The notes beneath the pieces were generated by a model. It ran no database searches, was not told the DNA's origin, and saw only the letters and a program-made list of their open reading frames with translations. This document shows, piece after piece, positions 36,620 to 47,524 of a DNA stretch of 64,000 nucleotides. The stretch is from positions 19,735 to 83,734 of the forward strand of contig JNDT01002051.1 of the NCBI GenBank assembly GCA_000697055.1, written 5' to 3'. Every line of letters begins with the position of its first letter. Within the stretch, counting starts at the first letter, position 1. The stretch comes from Saksenaea vasiformis B4078. Taxonomy: Eukaryota > Mucoromycota > Mucoromycetes > Mucorales > Saksenaeaceae. The position numbers and the translations under genes are program-made.

Positions 36620-39600
36620 ATGCATACATCAACCGTTACCATGACTGCCCCCAAGAAAATTCATTCCACACCCACCGTTCTTCTCGCACCTGTTTCATCT
36701 CGATCCTCATCATATACTAAGCTTCGTCGACTTTCTAGCCATAAAAACACTCACACAACTCACATCACCTCGTCCTCATCATCATCATCATCATCATCAC
36801 CCTCACAACCTATCATCCTCCCTCTTCAACCAAACAACGACATGCCTTCCGATTTAATTACACCACCACCTTCACCAAAAGCACAGCCGTTGGATGTCGT
36901 TGCGAATGAGCGAATCTTGGCTGCCAAGCGCGACGGGATTCTCAAGAATGTGATGGCAGAATATCTCGCCTTGAAGAAGGAAGGCATCTTGCTGACTCAT
37001 CATACCTATAATCTCATCTTCGAGGCTTTTTCTGGTCTTCGACGCGAAGGAACTCCCCTCGCTCAGATGCTGAAAGGTAAATATATATATATAACACAGT
37101 AAAGACAGGGATAACTAACTGTTCTACCTAGTCTACGAAGAAATGCTTCGAACTCAGGTTCAACCAACCGGTTCTACATATACCATCTTAATCCGTACTC
37201 TTTGCAAGCGCGACGTTGAAGTTCAAAAGGTCGTGGCTATGCTGAAGCGGCAATCGGCCCGATCCGGGAAACAGACCAAGACAAACGACATTGCGGTGTT
37301 GGAAGCTGAAGAAAACTTGGCTAGGGCCCTTGCTATTTTTGACTGCGCCGTTGCCGAGGATTTGGTGCAAGAATTCGACGTCGATCTGCTCAACCAGCTT
37401 CTGCGTGTACTTTCTCACTATGGAAACACCGTGGATTCTCTACATATTTACGAGCAGTTGTGCAAGCACTCCCGCCCAACTTCTGCAACTTTTGCGGCTC
37501 TGATCAATCTGTTTGGTCGTGCAGGTGATCTGGATTCCGCCAGAAAGTATTTTGACGAATATGTCAAGTTGAAGCCGTCCATGGCCACTCACGATGCCTC
37601 CTATGTCTACAACGCACTCGTCGACTCGCATCTCAAATGCAATCAGCTTGAAGGTGCACTCAAAATCGTCGAACAAGATATGGTGGCGGACGGAATCAAA
37701 CTGACTATCATTCCTTATAACTCCATCATCCGTCATTATTGTGCTCGTGGTCAGATGGCTGAGGCCAAACGGCTTGTTCAAGCGCTCCAGCCCCCTTTGC
37801 CCAGCCCCGACGCAAGCTCTTATGGTCCAATCCTCTCTGCCTACTGTCAAGCAAATGACTTTGAAGCAGCCACGGAGATGTACGAATCGCTGGTGAAAAC
37901 GGATATCTCAAAGGCTTATGGAAATCTCGCCAACTATGCCTTGTTATGCTTGAGCAACCCCAGCAATGACAAGGTCCTCGAGGTTGTGGAAGACATGCGT
38001 ATGGCTGGCCTGGAGCCTGATGCCATTCTCTCCGAACGCATTGTCGTTCACTTTGCTCAGGCTAGCAAGATCCCTCAGGCTATCAGTGCGCTGCATACGG
38101 TCCTGGAAGCCATGTCTCCTCGAGCCGCTTCCAAGGGTGCCTCGCATCTCGTCAACGCGGCGCTACAGGTGGCGCTTGCTTCCAAGCAATTGACACAGAC
38201 GCTCGAGGTGGTGCGTGCTGTTACTCGTGTGGCTTCCATGTCGGCTCCATTGGCCCAGGCTCTGGTCGATTGCTTTGAGCCGGAACACGCTTTATCGCGT
38301 TCAGACTATCATCTATTGTATGAAGCGGCTTTGATTGTGCATGAACAAATCAAGTTTGGACCGTTTGTTATGAACGTGCTCAAGGATATGGGTGATGTTC
38401 AACTGGACGCTGATCTTGCTGGACGCGTTTTGCCTCATCTATCCGAGGTCGAAGCCCAGGCTTGGCAAGCCACTTTCCCAACGATGAATGAGGTACAGCA
38501 CAAGCAGGAAGACACAAACATCGAATCGCGTGAAACTGGTGAGATCATGAAAGCGGTGATGCGCGCAAATTACGATGGAGCAGCAAAAATCCTTGATCGG
38601 ATCCTCCAACGTCGTCTGATTCCTGAACCGGAGCCAATGCGGGACGCTATTGCCTTGGTTGGCAAGCAAGGGCACCTTGATCTGGCGCTTCGCATGTACA
38701 AGTCCTCCGTGGCTGCTTACAAGGATGTTCTCAAGTCCAAGGATCCCCAGCGCGCCGAGCGGGCAATCTTCATGGCGACCAACAGCGTTCTGATTGGTTA
38801 TGCACAACAAGGAGACATGGTCAGCGCCAAGCAGTACTACGAGAAAATCAAGGAGATGGGCCGGTATCCAGATGGAAATGGCTACGCCAGTCTCTTGCTA
38901 GGAAGTGCCAAGTGCGCCACCGATGAAGCTACCGATGCATTGACTATTTACGACGAAGCTAAACGCCACGATGTCAAGCCGACAACGTTCTTTTATAATG
39001 TCGTCATCTCCAAGCTGGCCAAGGCTCGCAAACTTGAGCCTGCGCTTTGTCTGTTCGAGGAAATGCGTCACTTCAAGATTACGCCTAATGCAATTACGTA
39101 TGGTGCTATTATTTCTGCTTGTGTCCGTGCTGGCTCTGAGTCCAACTGCCGCCGTCTTTTTGGTGAAATGCTGTCTTCTCCTTCGTACCAGCCTCGTGTG
39201 GGTCCGTTCAACAACATGATCCAGTTCTACGTTCGTCAACAGCCTGACCGCGAGCGCGCGCTCGAGTACTTTAGCGAGCTTCGTCGTCGTCAGATCAAGC
39301 CATCTGCTCACACGTACAAACTTCTGATGGAAGCTTATGCCACGATCGCCCCTTACGATATGCCAACGGCCCACCGGATGCTTAGTGATATGGAGCGCCG
39401 TGACCGGTTGCGCCCGCAGGCCACGCATTACGCCACCCTGATTTACTCCTATGGCACCTTGCAGCGTGATGTTCAGAGCGCTGATCGTGTCTTTCAGGAA
39501 ATGATCAAGTGTGTCATCGAACCGGATGAAGTCGTGTATCAAGCCATGTTCGACACACTCATTAGCAACAACCATCTCGGACGAGCAGAGAATCTCTACA

Positions 39601-39905
39601 AGAAAATGCTCAAGAGCATCAACAAGAGTAGCTCCCCCTACATCGAAAACCTGTTTATCCGTGGGTATGGCCACAAGGGGCTTGTCAAAAAAGCGGAAGC
39701 GATGTTCAATGCCATGTCCGACGACAAGGTGCATGCCCAGCCAAATGCAGTGGTTCGGGAACCGAGCACCTATGAAGCCATGATTCGGGCGTATCTCCAC
39801 AACAACATGTTACCACAGGCAAAGGAAATCTTTGAACGCATGGTCAAACGCGAATTCCCTGAAAAAGTCACTGCTGCCGCTGCTGAATTATTAGTAGTCG
39901 CATAA
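36620..39905 (+). CDS. Large pentatricopeptide-repeat protein, probably mitochondrial
   Basis: Two exons (36620-37076, 37132-39905) give 1076 aa. The N-terminus is rich in Ser, Thr, Arg and Lys and poor in acidic residues, as in mitochondrial presequences, and includes a poly-Ser run from a TCA microsatellite. At least a dozen PPR motifs follow; clear ones include TYTILIRTLCK, TFAALINLFGRAGDLDSARK, YNALVDSHLKCNQLEGALK, PYNSIIRHYCARGQMAEAKR, FFYNVVISKLAKARKLEPAL, TYGAIISACVRAG and HYATLIYSYG. PPR proteins bind organelle RNA and act in its processing, stability or translation. I cannot assign a specific fungal PPR orthologue. An in-frame ATG at 36641 is an alternative start. Confidence 0.9.
36776..36799 (+). 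repeat. TCA trinucleotide microsatellite (8 copies) in coding sequence
   Basis: Eight TCA units encode a poly-Ser run in the presumed mitochondrial presequence of the PPR protein. Length changes here stay in frame. Confidence 0.9.
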
Positions 39906-40035
39906 ACCCAAACTGTATCCTTTATCTCTTGTAAATAAAAAACCAAAGATTGTATATAAAAATTGACTATGGACGAACAATGGAGTGGGTATCTATTATT
40001 TTGGATGTGGGCGAAGAAAAATGTCTATGCTTAGT

Positions 40036-40770
40036 TTATACTGGTAATCGTTCTGAACCATCTCTCGCTACACCCTGATCTTCCATGTCCGCATACATGA
40101 TATTCCTGATTGACGTCCATAAACCAATATCAACCACTAGATCGTTGTGGTAGAATAGATCGTCTGATCGGTCGTCTTCCTCTGCCGTAGAGGAGGTTAA
40201 CATCAAGGTGACTCTGTCAGTACCTAGTGCTGTCGATATTGTAGGTGGTATCATCAGTGTCGCCATCGTCCCGTTCAGTAGGACTTGCGAAGAGGGGCTG
40301 GACGATATGAATATCCGGATAGATTGAAATACAAACACAAAGAGATCCAGTAATACCAATCTTAGCTTGCTCGGACGATGTTCTTTGTAAAAATAATACG
40401 TTAATGTATAAGCAGCTGCTCTTTCGTTTCTTATGAAGCTTACGGTTGCCAATGAAGTCTATTAGAATGCCTGGTTGCCCGGGTTCTGATGTCAAATGAA
40501 TGAACATACAAATTACACATCCTCCCGCAACAACGAGCAGAGCACTTCGTAATGACCGGGTTAATGATCTTGGCGAGATAAGCTGCTACAAACAGCCATA
40601 ACATTATGGTCAATTGATAATCAATATGTCGTCTTCATCCTTACTAGTTGCAGGAATATGCGGAAAAGGAAAACGAGTAGACTCGCATCGAGGAAATAGG
40701 TGTAGGCGAAATGACAGTGGAGAAGGTAGTCAAATGATCGAATTACGTCTCGTTTCCCATGGGTGCTCAT
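40036..40770 (-). CDS. DUF1746 protein, Dsc E3 ligase subunit 4-like
   Basis: Three exons (40770-40645, 40585-40444, 40382-40036) join to 204 aa. The N-terminal half has hydrophobic helices: YLLHCHFAYTYFLDASLLVF, then SALLVVAGGCVICMFIHL. The junction of exons 2 and 3 restores PGILIDFIGNQHRPSKLRLV, followed by LLDLFVFVFQSIRI; the (L/I)LIDF(I/V)GQ ... SKLRLLLLDL block is the hallmark of DUF1746. In fission yeast, Dsc4 of this family belongs to the membrane-bound Dsc ubiquitin ligase that activates SREBP. The tail is acidic and Ser/Thr-rich. The family call is by recalled motif. The gene is tail-to-tail with the PPR gene, 130 bp apart. Confidence 0.75.
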
Positions 40771-41764
40771 TAGACTGAATTTGAGTGATGTGTCTTATAC
40801 ACACACACAGCGTAAACCACTTTTGACCAGCGTGAGATGCTCCACTGACTAGCGGGCACACAAAATAAGTCATCGGAATCTGAATTTGACTAGGTCTTCC
40901 GCATTTGGCATCTTGATTGGGGCACAGATGTCCAACCCGTTTTCTCCATGTGCTTATTTTTGGTCCAACGGTGTGATCTGCTCTACGTGCTTGAGGTTGC
41001 AGTTTAATTATGCAAGTTACCCAACGTCTATAGGTTACGAAAAGAGTAAGAATGCAAAACGAAGGAAGCAGTTAGAAAGAGACCATATCAAAGGACCAAG
41101 AAGCGTATTAAAGGCTTCTATACAACTTTATATACAACGATCGGGAAGATTACTATTTATATTATCCTTTTACTTTTATGAACTTATGTAGCTCTGTGAC
41201 TTTAACTTACGAATAATTAGTGCAAGAAGATAGGAACTGCGGTACGTACTAAACCCGCAATTGCATGATTAGGATGACGCATGTATCTTGTTACGAATGT
41301 AGCCGACCATGTAGCCTATGTATTTCCCATTAGATACATGCATCAATCATAGCAGTAAAACTGGAGCGTGTGAGAATCAGTCATCATCTTGCAAGAGCAG
41401 AAACGTAACGTATAACGTTTTACACTACGGAGGATTTTTAATACAAGGCAACCGAACTATCTTAATCTGACCTTCCTCCCCCTCGGTCTTGTGTGTTGTC
41501 TAAACACGTTTCACTAAAGCAAGGGGCGTATTTCGGAGAAGAAACGCAACAGTGACCAGCTGCCAGTGACGGTTCATGCATTGTGACAAGATATAGTACA
41601 TAGCTCCCTATACTCTAACCGCCAGATGGTTTGTCCCAACCCAACAATTATGGTTTCTAAGCGGGGGTAGAGGAAGTAGAAATGGGGAGAGTCTAGTATC
41701 CATGATGAAGCATCTATTTACTCTACTGTTTTACAATACAAGCCGTATACTATGCGAAGACGGC
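40771..41764. other. Spacer between the DUF1746 and MetRS genes
   Basis: About 1 kb. A plus-strand frame at 40886-41191 has no features. No RNA gene or repeat recognised. Confidence 0.45.
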
Positions 41765-43873
41765 CTAGAGTTTCGGGAACAATACATTTGGCAATTCACC
41801 CAATGGTCTTTGTTCACCAGTCCAGAGCTTCGCATCTGCCAGCGTGCGCTTATCCTTTGGCACACCGAGGCGGGTCAGCAACGAATCCATCTTTGTTGGC
41901 ATCACAGGTTGCAGCAATATGCCAGCAATACGACATGCTTCTGTAGAATAAAACAGTACGCTGTCCAATCTTGCTTTGCTCGCTGGGTCCTTGACTAAAT
42001 TCCAAGGCTCATTTTCCGTGAAATGCTTATTAGCCTGTCATCCATGGTATCAGCAATCAATTGGTTGTCCTGTCAAATATATACATTACCTCAGACAGCG
42101 CATCAAATATAGCAGTGAATCCCTTGTTAAACTCGCGTTCTTCAAACGCTTCCTCAAAAACGGCTATATGTATAGCGTGAGATACGGTAATTCTGTGGCG
42201 TTCCTACCAGGCAGTTCTATCAGTTTAGCATGTAGGGCTCCGTCCCGCGGATCGACTGTAGCACCGATGGAAGGTACCGCACTTGAGGGCATCAACGTTT
42301 TGGCTGTACTTCTGTTCAACAGATTTCCCAGCTGACCAGCCAGATCTTTTTTGTATCGTGTCTTGATCATCTCTTCCGAGTAGTCTAGAAGGACCAAACT
42401 CTGTTAATATATCTCTAGCGAAGCTTACTTCCTTGCCTCCATCGTCAGCCAATCCGCCGTCACGCACCAGGTAGTATCGCACAGGGTCGACACCATACGT
42501 GTTTAGTACCTCAAATGGGTCAGCAACATTTCCTCTGCTTTTTGACATCTTCGCTTTTCCCATGGTCCAGTGTGCATGTGCCAAGATCTGTTTCGGTAAG
42601 GGTATCCCGGCAGCCATCAGGAACGCTGGCCAATAAATAGCATGAAACCTTTTTTTTCAAGTGAGCCGCCCAGTTACCATAAAGAAATGACTCAATTTAC
42701 CTCACAATATCTTTTCCTACTACATGAATGTCAGCCGGCCATATGTGATTCGGTTCCTTCCAAGGATAGCCGGTGGCTGTCAAATAGTTGGTCAATGCAT
42801 CCAACCACACATAAATTGTGTGATCCTTGTCATTGGGCACGGGTATACCCCAATCTAGCCGTGACCGCATTCGAGACACAGAGAGATCCTCTAGACCTGA
42901 TCTAATCCAGGAGACAACTTCGTTTTTACGATTCAAAGGTACAATGGCTGTACAAATCGCGTTAGCAGACTTATCGTTTTTGTTTCGCCTTACCTTTGGG
43001 ATTTTGCTCAATCCATTTCAGCAACTGGTCTTCGAAGGCTGACAGTCTAAATTTGTAGTTTTCTTCCACCATCCATTCCACGCGTGTCCCTGATTCAATT
43101 GCCACCTGTTTTTTTTTGTCGTGATTAGGCATGTCCTTTCCCGAATTTCTTTACCATAATCTTGTTTCCATTTTCATCCACTGTTTCCTGTACTTGGCCG
43201 CTCGTGTAAAAAGCTTCATCCGATACCGCATACCAGCCTTCATGTTTTCCCTTGTATATGTAACCATTCTTATAGAGAGTATCCTAAGTAATAATTATGA
43301 GACTTCCAATTTCATACAAATAAAACAATACCCATAATGCACGGACAGCTGCCGCATGTCGTTCCTCTGTTGTTCGCATAAATGTTGTATAATCCACATT
43401 AGCAGCTTCGCACAGTTTCTAGACAGGGTGGATAAGGAGACGAAGACATGAAACTGTTATACCTTGAAACTTTGCGATACGCGATTGCAAAAGTCGATGG
43501 GTTTTGTATTAGCTTTGGCAGCTGCTTGCTGGATCTAATGAAATGGTTAAGGGTCATGTTTTGGTCTAACCACGATTGTACCTTTAGACCATGTTCGTCC
43601 GTGCCTGTGCACAAATGAGCTTCAGCACCTTTTAACTGATAGTATCGCCTTAAAGTATCAGCCAAGACAGTGGAATACAGGTGACCGATATGTGGTACTA
43701 TAAAGGAATGTTAAGTACTTCTACTGGGATCGTCGGCAATTGTTACCGGCATTCACGTAATAAATGGGAGTTGTAATGTAAGCGGTAGTATGTTTCGCGT
43801 GACGAGTTATATGTGTAAACGCCGGTTTTGTCTTTAGCGATGCCTTTTTCCACAAATGTGGAGGAAAGCGCAT
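41765..43873 (-). CDS. MSM1: Mitochondrial methionyl-tRNA synthetase
   Basis: Class I synthetase charging mitochondrial tRNA-Met. The ATG at 43873 gives [16 protein letters not shown], a basic presequence-like N-terminus; an upstream in-frame GTG also exists. [21 protein letters not shown], joined over an intron in the Val codon, holds the HIGH-type motif. Next come GTDEHGLK, the W-Y-A-V-S-D-E segment, the catalytic-domain block [13 protein letters not shown] and ATGYPW, and [18 protein letters not shown] with KMSKS intact. The C-terminal anticodon-binding helices follow ([17 protein letters not shown]). Several introns of about 45-60 nt interrupt the gene. Lack of a zinc-knuckle insertion and of a C-terminal tRNA-binding domain fits the mitochondrial type. 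Confidence 0.92.
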
Positions 43874-45107
43874 GATTCGAGTAAGGAAAGGACAACCACG
43901 GTGTGGCGCGCTGATAACAGCAGGGTTAAAAAATATGAACTCCGAAGAAAAACAGGCAAAACAGGAATTGCTCAATCGTTGCCATATCACCCTTCTTCTT
44001 GACTTTCCGAGGCTATATGGGCTGTAAAGTGTAGCTTCTTTAACATTATATCGAGTCAGATGCTAAAAGTATTCAAACGCGAACCCTACCGAGTCTGGCG
44101 GAGTGTAAAAGATAAGCAGGGAAAGGACGATCCTGGCACAAACGTTAAAGATGAATTTTGGCAGTGTGAACAGCTCGCCTTGATAGCCGGAACTCGAAAT
44201 CACATGTTGTCATTTGAAACCACGTCTTCGTGTCAAACAAATATATCGCTGACATGGACATACGAGATAATATGATATGCAATATCAACATCAGAACTAA
44301 CGTACCTTTCCTATCCCAGAAAGCAATTGCAACGGTTTGGCTACACTTATCTTCTTAGCTTAACTTAAGGAAACGTTTCACGATTTGCCTACATTGGCAG
44401 AGGGATGACTTCTTATCCACTGTTCCTCCCTCTTCACAGCTGGAGTCTGTATAAAGTCATGTAACCCACGTAGCTCATCCCACAGATCGCTCATATCGAT
44501 CAAAGCTAGGACGACAATTTGCTTAGGAACATATATAATCAATCTTCCATTTACTAACCGTGAACAATTTTTATGCTGCTCCAATAAATTATGCGTCCAT
44601 GTGGGAGCCAAGTTGATGTAAGTACAGTATTATTTTGTTGCCAATTCATTTATTAATGACCGCATATTCAATCCTTTCCTTAGCGCAAACTTGGTTCTTC
44701 ATGGACGCATAGTTTATCTAGAGTAGCGTAAAAAGTTGGTTAAAGGGGGAGGAAATAAGGGGAGGGAAATGGTGAAGTGAGCATAGCGCCTATCAGCATA
44801 TTTGCTCCAGCCACGGTCTCGGGGTTTTCGTTCATACAAGAGAAAGCATGTATTTCCAATTATTACTAACGTTCGGTAACAGGTAAAGCCAGAGGTGGTC
44901 TTGATTTGGGTGTGCCTGGAGAATGGGAAACGCCACGGGAATAACTCACACGGACCGGAATAGGAAGAGAACAGAAGATACGGCATTAAAACTCTTGCGG
45001 CGGGCGTCGCACCAGGACAAGCTGGTCGAGGAGAAGTACGAGCCTGGCGCTATAAGCGCGTTGGAAATGGGCCGAGGCCCAGCGTAAAAAGTTGTTTAAT
45101 AAACAGT
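43874..45107. other. Spacer with an inverted repeat, no supported gene
   Basis: Upstream of MetRS. Small frames (plus 44060-44275, minus 44378-44611, minus 44714-44986) are unrecognised. It holds the inverted repeat described separately, and the 14-mer AGCGTAAAAAGTTG occurs both at 44725 and 45081. Confidence 0.4.
44563..44738. repeat. Imperfect inverted repeat, ~52-bp arms around a 71-bp spacer
   Basis: The left arm (44563-44615) and right arm (44687-44738) are inverted copies; shared cores are TATGCGTCCATG, AACCAAGTT/GCCAAGTT and TTTTTAYGCTRCTC. The arms differ at roughly one base in six. No target duplication is evident. It could be an old MITE or an inverted partial duplication. Confidence 0.55.
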
Positions 45108-46210
45108 AATCCGTTTAAAACAAAACATGCACGTCTGCGATGAACGAAACTCTTTGGTCATGAAGATCGAGGTCTATCTTCTATGCCTTCTTCTTAGCCA
45201 ATTTCCTCCCCGCTTGGCATGACCTTTGGTTGTCGAACCAACCCAAGTCCCTTGGGTCCCAATCGCCATGATTGGGACCACTTCTATACCCGCGCTCCGT
45301 CGTGCCACTTCGTCTGTAATCTTCCGCCTGTGGTCTGCAGCTACTCTGTCGTATACATGTGCTTTGTTTAGATCTTGAGTGATTTTTTCCTTACGCCAAC
45401 GAGTGGCATATCAAATGTTTCCAAGTGCCTGACGACAGTGGCGTCCGATCTACGAACATAAATTATCTCCGCTCATTCAGTTGATATAAATGCCTACCTC
45501 TTGACAACCTGTCGCTTCCTCTATAGTTGTAGCTTTTATCGTAGCCGCTTCCTGTAGCAGTTTTTAAGCCGCACAGACTTTTACACTTGACTAAATCCAT
45601 GGGTAGTTAGTTGCCTATTCCACGGTAGAAATCAATGTGTGTATAAAACGCTGTCTCAATGATTCATCGAGATCTAGTCGCAGAATGGATTTCAAGGAAG
45701 TTATGTATGTCCTGAACGTAATCTCTAGGTCATCCTTCTTTTTGGGGCAATCAGGCTTTCCTCTGACTCCTACTGTTGTCAGAATACTGTCGAAGTGGTT
45801 CGCAACTAAATATCTCGACAGGTCAGCAAGCTTCTGTGAGCGTAGATAAGAAAGTATTCTTTTATATTTCCTTTAGGTACATCTGTTTCCTTGTCTGCCT
45901 CTTCCAGGCATCCTCCCAAACGGCGCCCGCCTTTTCTAAATATAATTGCAATCGGTTTGTGTCCTATTCTTGCACCTTCAGCCTTTTCTCCTTTATTCTA
46001 TCGGATACTTTCCCTGGCTTCTTCACCAAAGGACGATTGCTCTCGTTCTTCCACAGCTCTTTCTCAATGATACGATCCAGTCTGCGCCAAATATGTCAAG
46101 CAACACGGTCTTCGCTTGTTCTGGAGATATTTCTGGATTGCTGTGCCTTTTTTCTTTTTATTCGAGTGCTGCTGCGCGTTGTAGCTAGAGCAGTTTGTTC
46201 CATGAAATAA
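45108..46210 (-). pseudogene. Degenerate Fanzor/TnpB-like (OrfB Zn-ribbon) gene remnant
   Basis: Reading the minus strand from about 46210 down, coding-like segments alternate with stops and frame changes: PEQAKTVLLDIFGADW, then WKNESNRPLVKKPGKVSDR ending in a stop, then LRSQKLADLSRYLVANHFDS running 77 codons to a stop near 45620. Near 45210-45290 comes VVPIMAIGTQGTWVGSTTKG with HAKRGGNWLRRRHR, a TAG, and then MTKEFRSSQTCMFCFKR, where SSQTC-x-x-C is the zinc-ribbon start of OrfB/TnpB-type nucleases. This order (RuvC-like strand, GS-KGH-RGG, SSQxCxxC) matches Fanzor-like proteins I recall from Mucorales. The second Cys pair and RuvC-III are not found. At least four disruptions mean it is dead. 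Family assignment is by motif only. Confidence 0.55.
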
Positions 46211-46334
46211 AGAAAGAGAGATGAGGTACCAATGTTGTTTAAATTTCCAGCTAAAAGACAATGGTCAAATGATGCAATGTTTTGGACTATTTTTTTTTCT
46301 CTTGCGTCGGCCAGTAGATAATCTGTGCATTTAT

Positions 46335-46957
46335 TCATTCTTCATAATAAGGTACGACGCATTCGGGGACTTTGTTAGACTTTTCGCGCAGGTTACGGTG
46401 ATCTTTGGGATGGAAATACTTGCAAAGAGCGATAAGCAGACCGGTGATCAAGGCGGGATCAAGCATAACCTTAGCAAGAGCTGAGTGATTTTAGCTGGAT
46501 GCAAGGTGTGGTCTACAATTACAGTTTTTCCCAAAATGAATGTCGCAAAGGACAGAAAAAAAGTTGTCGTTAGTGAACTACAAAAATGGAAACCGGTGCT
46601 TTGTGATACTTACGACATTGTCCAAACGTCGCGAGCTTCTGTTGCTCGGATTGTTTGATTTTCGATCTTCACAGAGAGGACATGTGAACGTGAGTTTGTG
46701 AATGCCTCTCCAACGTTCACCATAATTAAGCGTGCATGAGTCTCAGTCCTTTTCAGTATGATAGGATTCTGTATGTGATAGATGCTTATCTTTGTAAAAC
46801 TGGATGTTCACGGCAGCAGTAAGGCACCCACTCTTCGTCGCGCTTGTGCACGTGATGATGATAAATAATACATTACTTGTACGGTTCTTACAAAAATGAC
46901 ACTTACCTCTGAGAAACATTTGGGGAGAAGAAAGAAGGCAAGCAAGTTTTCCATCAT
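46335..46957 (-). CDS. Putative small membrane protein gene (spliced)
   Basis: A proposed five-exon gene ending at 46335. The best part reads LKRTETHARLIMVNVGEAFT, then SHVLSVKIENQTIRATEARD; across an intron starting GTAAGT it continues SLTTTFFLSFATFILGKT, and across another, VMLDPALITGLLIALCKYF, then HPKDHRNLREKSNKVPE. That gives one or two transmembrane helices and a basic tail. The first exons (from ATG at 46957, MMENLLAFFLLPKCFSE) are less certain. I do not recognise the family. Exon joins use GT-AG borders and keep frame, but were picked by eye. Confidence 0.35.
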
Positions 46958-47524
46958 TTTGTTGTCCCCCCAAAAAAAAATAATTGTTGGGACTGGTACC
47001 ATAGAATAGTAACATATTACGGTGAGAGTATCTACCAAAGGATTCCATTATCACTGATCGACCAAATGGTATATACATTTAATTCGTCGCGTGTATGCTA
47101 GGAAACTTATGTACAAAGCGACGATGCATCCCGCCGCATAGCTATGTCCGCTAATTGGCTGCCCAAGAGGACTATGAATGGCTGTCCGAAGGGCTGTCCG
47201 AAGGAAAAGCAATAGTTGAATGAGGAATGGGTACGGCTACTCTGGTGCCTTCGACATCCCTTTTGCTCCGTTTTCTCTTTATATAGCTGAAGAGCATTCT
47301 CTGTAGCAATTGTTTGCATTGAATGACGTCGCACTAGGTACTGTTTGAACGATGCGAGAGCCAAACTCCAAGCGTATGGCATGCCACATTGACCCCAAAG
47401 GTCTCGAAAGAAGCATAGAAAGCCCCTAAAATTCGTAGGAAAAGTGAGAGAACCGCGTTCTCTTTGCAGTATATTGACTCCCCGCTGACCCCTTCTTTTT
47501 CTCTTTTCTTTCTTTGCATTCATC
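46958..47524. other. Spacer upstream of the RasGEF-like gene
   Basis: No coding region recognised; minus frames at 47107-47526 overlap the likely promoter. Just before the ATG at 47525 there is a pyrimidine-rich tract. Confidence 0.4.

Noticed and set aside
38898..39800. Minus-strand open frame of 300 codons inside the PPR gene
   Set aside because: It lies antisense to well-supported PPR repeats and shows no domain; a compositional shadow.
45060..45095. GGGCCGAGGCCC hairpin near the Fanzor remnant
   Set aside because: Short palindrome only; no evidence for a guide RNA or terminator.
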